From Actinomycetes bacterium (lineage in GTDB: Bacteria > Actinomycetota > Actinomycetes > Mycobacteriales > Mycobacteriaceae): a DNA stretch of 18,508 nucleotides. The notes beneath the pieces are model-generated. The model was not told the DNA's origin. It saw nothing but the letters and a program-made list of their open reading frames with translations, and ran no database searches. Of the stretch, positions 14,389 through 18,508 are shown piece after piece. The stretch is from positions 1-18,508 of the forward strand of contig JAHZJY010000047.1 of NCBI GenBank assembly GCA_022600695.1, given 5' to 3'. Position numbers and translations under genes: made by a program. Every line of letters begins with the position of its first letter. Within the stretch, counting starts at the first letter, position 1.

Positions 14389-15259
14389 GCACACAGCGAA
14401 AACCCAAGTGGCTCATCCCGGTGTCGACCATCTGGGGTCGGCGGGCGGCGGGCCGGTACCGCAGGCAGTAGTTGTCGGCGCACAAGAACGAGCCACCCTT
14501 GATGACCTTGCGCGCCACCTGGAACTGCGGCTGGGCCGGATCGTAACTACTTGCCTCACAACAGGGTTCGCCCGCACGAGTGTCGCTGTAGAAATCGCTG
14601 GTCCACTCCCAGACGTTGCCGGCCATATCGAACAGTCCGTATCCGTTGGGCGGGAAACTCCCCACCGGACTGGTGCGGCCGTAGCCGGGGTCCGGCCGCC
14701 AGGGGAAGTCACCCTGCCAGTGGTTGGCCAACCGCTGGCCTGGGTGTTCCGGCTCATCACCCCAGGTGTAGGCGGTGTGGTCCAGGCCGCCGCGGGCGGC
14801 GGTCTCCCATTCGGCTTCGGTGGGCAAGGCCAGGCCGGCCCAGTCCGCGTAAGCCTCGGCGTCCTCGTGGGCGATGTGGACGGCGGGGTGATCGGTTCGT
14901 TTCGTTATCGACGAGAGCGGGCCCACCGGCCGGCGCCACGAGGCGCCCGGGGTCCAGGTCCACCACTGGCTCAGGTGCCGCAGATCCACCGGACCTGCGG
15001 TGCGGTGGAAGACCATCGAACCGGGTTCCAGGTTCTCCGCGGGAGCACCCGGATAGTCCGCGGGGTTCAGCGGACGTTCGGCCACGGTGACGTACCCGGT
15101 GGCCTCGACGAATTCCGCGAAGTCGGCGTTGGTGACCGGATGGGCCTGGATGGCGAACTCCGCGACGGAGACGGCCCGCGCGGGAGCTTCCTCGGGGTAG
15201 TGGTCGTCGGAGCCCAGCACCGCCGTCTGGGCGGGAATCCGGACCAGGTGAACGGTCAC
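14378..15259 (-). CDS. Formylglycine-generating enzyme (sulfatase-activating, SUMF1/FGE type)
   Basis: The predicted 293-residue enzyme oxidises the active-site Cys of sulfatases to C-alpha-formylglycine. The FGE fold is recognisable from the N-terminal MTVHLVRIPAQ, LPTEAEWETAARGG, GNVWEWTSDFY and the C-terminal GFRCVRR. The two catalytic cysteines of true copper-dependent FGEs are present with correct spacing: Cys260 and Cys265 in KGGSFLCADNYCLRYRP. This separates it from EgtB-like and other FGE-fold relatives. The GTG start overlaps the stop of the upstream HAD gene (GTGA), indicating translational coupling. It is the third gene of the leftward sulfatase-HAD-FGE operon and probably also matures the divergent sulfatase at the right edge. 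In M. tuberculosis Rv0712 has the same role beside the arylsulfatase Rv0711. Confidence 0.94.
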   Translation of the reverse strand: MTVHLVRIPAQTAVLGSDDHYPEEAPARAVSVAEFAIQAHPVTNADFAEFVEATGYVTVAERPLNPADYPGAPAENLEPGSMVFHRTAGPVDLRHLSQWWTWTPGASWRRPVGPLSSITKRTDHPAVHIAHEDAEAYADWAGLALPTEAEWETAARGGLDHTAYTWGDEPEHPGQRLANHWQGDFPWRPDPGYGRTSPVGSFPPNGYGLFDMAGNVWEWTSDFYSDTRAGEPCCEASSYDPAQPQFQVARKVIKGGSFLCADNYCLRYRPAARRPQMVDTGMSHLGFRCVRRS

Positions 15260-16173
15260 GGTGCCTGGAAGACGGTCGCCCACTCGTCCCGGATGCTGGC
15301 CACCGGCCAGCCCCGCTCGGCGGCGACGGCGAACGCACGCTCGGCGCCGGTGGTGTAGTCGAACTCCCGTTGCGCGTCGTCGTGGCGGACCAGCATGCTC
15401 AGCGACGGGCCCGGGGCGGCGGCGGTGAACTCCAGCATCTCGATATCGCCGTTGGAGTTGCCGGCGGCGAGAATCGGCCGCCGACCGGTCCGTCCCCAGA
15501 TGCGCACCGCCTTGGCCGGGCCGTCGTTGAGGAACTCCGGCCGTGAGGTGGTCAGCAGATGGCCGTCGGCGAAGTCCAGGCCGGTCGAACTGCCGATCAC
15601 CCGCTCCGGGGGAATGCCGTACATGCCGGTGGTCACCGGCCGCATGAAGTCTCGGCCGCCGCCGGAGACGATGTAGTTGGAAAAGCCCTGGGATTGAAGG
15701 TAACTCAGCAACTGCACCATCGGGGTGTAGCCGCAGGCGGTGTACGGGCGGTTCAGGGTGGGGTGGACGGCGGCGTCGAAGAACGCACCCACCCGCGCGG
15801 CGTGATCCTCCACGGTCAGACCCTGATAGGCCGAGAACAGCCCGCCGGCCAACTCCTCCAGACCGGAGTCGTCCCCGTTGTAATGGCGCACCATGACGTC
15901 GTCGAACCAGGCCAGGTCGCCGGCCGCGGCGGCGGCGTAGGGCTGCCGGTCGCACAATCCCGGGTCGGCGGCGGCCAGTTCGGCCAGCCGGCGCACCAGG
16001 AAGTCCAGTTGCACCAGGGTGGGCTTCTCCACCCACAGCGTGCCGTCGTTGTCGAAGACCGCCACCCGCTCCTCGGGTGCGACGAAATCCGGGCCGTCGG
16101 TGGTGACGCGGCCGACGAAGTCGAGGATCGCTGACTTCGTCGGCCCGTCGCGCCAGGCCTCCAGACCGGCCAA
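15256..16173 (-). CDS. HAD superfamily hydrolase (phosphoserine-phosphatase-like), in sulfatase operon
   Basis: The predicted 305-residue protein carries the HAD motif I FDNDGT with Asp41 nucleophile and Asp43 acid/base. A motif II candidate is IVSGGGRDFM (Ser), and motif IV is GNSNGDIEML. Such enzymes are usually phosphomonoesterases; the substrate is unknown. I placed the start at TTG 16173 because MAGLEAWRDG matches the usual beginning of this group as I recall it, and no ATG or GTG is suitable before motif I. The TTG lies two bases after the sulfatase stop, so translation probably depends on the ribosome finishing the sulfatase. Its own stop overlaps the FGE start by four bases. This packing implies a shared pathway, for example handling a phosphate ester of the same substrate, but that is inference. 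Confidence 0.85.
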   Translation of the reverse strand: MAGLEAWRDGPTKSAILDFVGRVTTDGPDFVAPEERVAVFDNDGTLWVEKPTLVQLDFLVRRLAELAAADPGLCDRQPYAAAAAGDLAWFDDVMVRHYNGDDSGLEELAGGLFSAYQGLTVEDHAARVGAFFDAAVHPTLNRPYTACGYTPMVQLLSYLQSQGFSNYIVSGGGRDFMRPVTTGMYGIPPERVIGSSTGLDFADGHLLTTSRPEFLNDGPAKAVRIWGRTGRRPILAAGNSNGDIEMLEFTAAAPGPSLSMLVRHDDAQREFDYTTGAERAFAVAAERGWPVASIRDEWATVFQAP

Positions 16174-16175
16174 CC

Positions 16176-17720
16176 TCAGCCGGCCATCGTCTCGGAGTAC
16201 TTCTTCAGCTTCTCCACCGCCGCGGTGATGGTGAACGACGCCGGCTCCCCACGCGGCGGGAACTCCTTGAAGGTATCCAGGAACTGCAGCACCAGCGCGT
16301 TGCCGTACAGAGCGATGAAGACGTTCTCCAGCACCCAGTCCCAATACGAGTTGGAGGTGATGTCGGCGCGTTCGAACGGGTCGGTCCGGAGGTTGAAGAT
16401 CTTGGGCACCCGCAGTTCGGTGAAGGGCTCGAACCAGATCTGCAGGGTGCCCCGGCAGCGCTGCTCGAGGAACACCAGCTTCCAGTTCTCGTAGCGCAGG
16501 CCGAGCACATCGCAGTCGTCGGAGAAGTAGATCAATCCGCGGCGCGGGCTCTTGTCTACCTCGCCGGTCAGGTACGGCAGCAGATCGTAGCCGTCGATGT
16601 GCACGTGGTAGGTCTGGTTGCCGATCGTGTGGCCCTGTTTGAGCTTGGTGACGATATCCGGCTCGCCCGCCGCGGCCAGGAACGTCGGCAGCCAGTCGTG
16701 GTGCTGGACGATCTCGTTGGACACCACCCCGGCCGGAATCCGGCCGGGCCAGCGGATCATCTCCGGCACCCGGAAGGCTCCCTCCCAGCCGGTGTTCTTC
16801 TCGCTGCGGAACGGAGTGGTGGCGCCGTCCGGCCAGGTGTTGGCATGCGGGCCGTTGTCCGTGGAGTAGATGACGATGGTGTCTTCGTTGATGCCGAGCT
16901 CATCGACGCAGTCCAGCAACCGGCCGACGTGATTGTCGTGGTCGATCATGGTGTCGTGGTACGGCGACTGCCACCGGCCGGCCTGCCCGAGGCTCTCCGG
17001 TTTAGTGTGGGTGCGGAAATGCATGTGAGTGGCATTCATCCACACGAAGAACGGTGTGTCGGCCTCCGTCTGGCGCTTGATGAAGTCGATGGCCGCCGAC
17101 GTGGTCTCGTCATCGATGGTTTCCATTCGCTTGCGGGTCAGCGGACCGGTGTCCTCGATGCGCTGCCGCCCGACCGGGCCGTACCGTTCATCCACCTCGT
17201 TGGAGACCTCCTCGGTGGCCCAGGAGTGGATGACGCCGCGCGGCAGCATCTGCGCGCGCATCCGCGGCGCCTCCTCCTCGGTGGGGTAGTTCGGGTTCTC
17301 CGGTTCCTCCTCGGCGTTGAGGTGGTAAAGGTTGCCGAAGAACTCGTCGAACCCGTGCGCGGTGGGCAGGTACTTGTTCAGGTCGCCGAGGTGGTTCTTG
17401 CCGAACTGACCGGTGGCGTAGCCGTGCGGTTTGAGCAGTTCGGCGATGGTCGGGTCTTCGGCGGACAGCCCGATGTCGACACCGGGCATCCCGACCTTGC
17501 TCAGCCCGGTCCGGTACACGCTCTGACCGGTGATGAACGACGCCCGGCCCGCGGTGCAACTCTGCTCACCATAGGAGTCGGTGAACCGCATGCCCTCGGT
17601 GGCGATCCGGTCGATATTGGGTGTCCGGTAGCCCATCAACCCGTCGCTGTAGCAGCTGAGGTTGGTGATCCCGATGTCATCGCCCCAGATCACCAGGATG
17701 TTCGGTTTGCCTGCCGGCAT
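16176..17720 (-). CDS. Sulfatase (type I, formylglycine-dependent), CTAGR motif
   Basis: The predicted 514-residue sulfatase hydrolyses a sulfate ester. It begins with the alkaline-phosphatase-fold strand PNILVIWGDDIG, whose Asp14-Asp15 are calcium ligands. The modification motif is SCTAGRASFITG with Cys55 as formylglycine precursor; it has Ala in place of the more common Pro of C-x-P-x-R, which is an accepted variant. Downstream active-site elements are FGKNHLGD, MNATHMHF and STDNGPHANTWPDG. No signal peptide is visible, so it is probably cytoplasmic. A minus-strand GAGG at 17728-17731 supports the ATG at 17720. It is the first gene of the sulfatase-HAD-FGE operon and divergent from the second sulfatase. 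The substrate is not evident. Confidence 0.93.
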   Translation of the reverse strand: MPAGKPNILVIWGDDIGITNLSCYSDGLMGYRTPNIDRIATEGMRFTDSYGEQSCTAGRASFITGQSVYRTGLSKVGMPGVDIGLSAEDPTIAELLKPHGYATGQFGKNHLGDLNKYLPTAHGFDEFFGNLYHLNAEEEPENPNYPTEEEAPRMRAQMLPRGVIHSWATEEVSNEVDERYGPVGRQRIEDTGPLTRKRMETIDDETTSAAIDFIKRQTEADTPFFVWMNATHMHFRTHTKPESLGQAGRWQSPYHDTMIDHDNHVGRLLDCVDELGINEDTIVIYSTDNGPHANTWPDGATTPFRSEKNTGWEGAFRVPEMIRWPGRIPAGVVSNEIVQHHDWLPTFLAAAGEPDIVTKLKQGHTIGNQTYHVHIDGYDLLPYLTGEVDKSPRRGLIYFSDDCDVLGLRYENWKLVFLEQRCRGTLQIWFEPFTELRVPKIFNLRTDPFERADITSNSYWDWVLENVFIALYGNALVLQFLDTFKEFPPRGEPASFTITAAVEKLKKYSETMAG

Positions 17721-17857
17721 TGAAGGGCCTCGCTCTCAGCTCATATCGTGCTTGGGTCGGTCCCCCTACGCTAACCGCTCGCCCGGCACGTGGTCGGCGA
17801 ACACCTGCTTGGCAGGGGCATACAGGTAACGTCGCCCCCGACGAAAGCGGGTCGACG
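17721..17857. promoter_or_regulatory. Divergent intergenic region between two sulfatase genes
   Basis: This stretch of about 140 bases must drive the sulfatase-HAD-FGE operon leftwards and the second sulfatase rightwards. The GAGG ribosome site for the leftward gene is at 17728-17731. I saw no clear -10/-35 pair or strong operator palindrome. Coregulation of the two sulfatases from here is a reasonable inference. Confidence 0.45.
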
Positions 17858-18508
17858 ATGGCGGGTACGGCGGATGCTGACGGATCGACACTGCCGTTCC
17901 CCCCGGCTCCCTCGGCGAGTACCGCCGGCTACACGTTGGCCGAGTCCGACCACCACCGTCGCGTCGAACCCCGCCATCTGCCCGACGATGCCCCCAATAT
18001 CGTCATCGTCCTGCTCGACGATGTCGGCTTCGGCCTCTCCGATGTGGTCGGCGGCGAGGTGCGAACCCCGGCGTTCCGGCGGGTGGCCGAGTCCGGCATC
18101 TGCTACAACACTTTTCACACCACCTCCATCTGCTCCCCTACCCGGGCCGCGCTGCTGACCGGCCGCAACCACCACCGCGTCCATTCGGGCACGATCGCCG
18201 AACGCGCTGTGGACTGGGACGGCTACACCGGGGTGATCGGTAAGGACACCGCCACCGTCGCTGAGGTGCTCGGCCACTACGGCTACTGCACCGCCGCCTT
18301 CGGCAAGTGGCACAACTCCCCGGCCACCCAGACCACGGCCATGGGTCCGTTCGACCGCTGGCCCACCGGGCACGGTTTCGACCACTTCTATGGGTTCATC
18401 GCCGGTGAGACCTCACAGTGGGAGCCGCGGCTGTATGAGAATCTCAATCCGATCGAGCCGCCGGAACGCGAGGGCTACCACCTGTCTGAGGATCTGGCCG
18501 ATAACGCC
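17858..18508 (+). CDS. Arylsulfatase, AtsA-like, N-terminal part (runs off the window)
   Basis: An open frame of 217 codons reaches the window edge without a stop. After a Pro/Ala-rich, hydrophilic leader of about 45 residues comes the sulfatase core NIVIVLLDDVGFG, with calcium-ligand Asp54-Asp55. The formylglycine motif is ICSPTRAALLTGRNHH with Cys92 in a canonical C-x-P-x-R. Further core elements are FGKWHN and TGHGFDHFYGFIAGE. The long leader and the GRNHHRVHSG stretch resemble the large AtsA-type arylsulfatases such as M. tuberculosis Rv0711, which are near 790 residues; that comparison is from memory. No signal peptide is seen. The ribosome site is weak (AAAGCGGG). It is presumably activated by the FGE at 14378-15259. 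Confidence 0.93.
   Translation, partial: MAGTADADGSTLPFPPAPSASTAGYTLAESDHHRRVEPRHLPDDAPNIVIVLLDDVGFGLSDVVGGEVRTPAFRRVAESGICYNTFHTTSICSPTRAALLTGRNHHRVHSGTIAERAVDWDGYTGVIGKDTATVAEVLGHYGYCTAAFGKWHNSPATQTTAMGPFDRWPTGHGFDHFYGFIAGETSQWEPRLYENLNPIEPPEREGYHLSEDLADNA

Noticed and set aside
15260..16036. Apparent extension of the FGE reading frame upstream to give a 552-residue protein
   Set aside because: The extension is an Arg-rich out-of-frame reading of the HAD gene. FGE similarity begins at the GTG at 15259, which overlaps the HAD stop.
17721..17857. TTGGCA and TAACGT hexamers considered as a -35/-10 promoter for the right-hand sulfatase
   Set aside because: The spacing is about 12 bases, too short for a sigma-A-type promoter.

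Overview
This window looks like chromosomal DNA of a high-GC actinomycete, most probably a member of the Mycobacteriaceae. The pointers are a fused HadA/HadB-type dehydratase, GAF-ANTAR regulator, AtsA-like arylsulfatase with a formylglycine-generating enzyme (FGE), LMW-phosphatase-type ArsC, strong G/C bias at third codon positions, and GTG/TTG starts. The genus is inferred from gene content only. No tRNA, rRNA, CRISPR array, insertion sequence or phage gene was seen, and no gap between genes exceeds 300 bases.

Left part (1-5825): a GAF-ANTAR regulator (minus) is divergent from a double-hotdog dehydratase (plus). A VTT/DedA-like membrane protein and an acyltransferase-3 membrane protein follow (plus). 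An ABC-F ATPase (minus) converges on the acyltransferase.

Centre (5826-9594): a small, strange gene (5928-6368) encodes Gly/Ser/Ala/Val hexapeptide repeats followed by twelve cysteines spaced exactly three residues apart. It converges on an arsenic operon read leftwards, arsR-acr3-arsC, with a 4-bp arsR/acr3 overlap and an 8-bp acr3-arsC gap. Divergent from arsR is a lipoprotein PstS, a phosphate-binding protein with no other pst gene in view, preceded by a possible 31-residue ORF. ArsC reduces arsenate, Acr3 exports arsenite, and ArsR derepresses the operon when arsenite binds. PstS could link this to phosphate/arsenate uptake, and the Cys-rich protein could bind thiophilic metal, but both links are inference.

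Right part (9595-18508): a YtcJ-like amidohydrolase and an FUSC-type membrane protein (both minus), then an HSL-type alpha/beta hydrolase (plus). Next comes a tightly packed minus-strand operon of sulfatase, HAD-type phosphatase and FGE, with essentially no spacing. A second, AtsA-like sulfatase starts divergently and runs off the right edge. The FGE carries both catalytic cysteines and is the obvious activator of both sulfatases, whose active-site motifs differ (CTAGR and CSPTR).

The best candidate for something poorly described is the repeat/(Cys-x-x)12 protein beside the ars operon. The sulfatase-HAD-FGE operon, whose HAD member has no assigned role, comes second.
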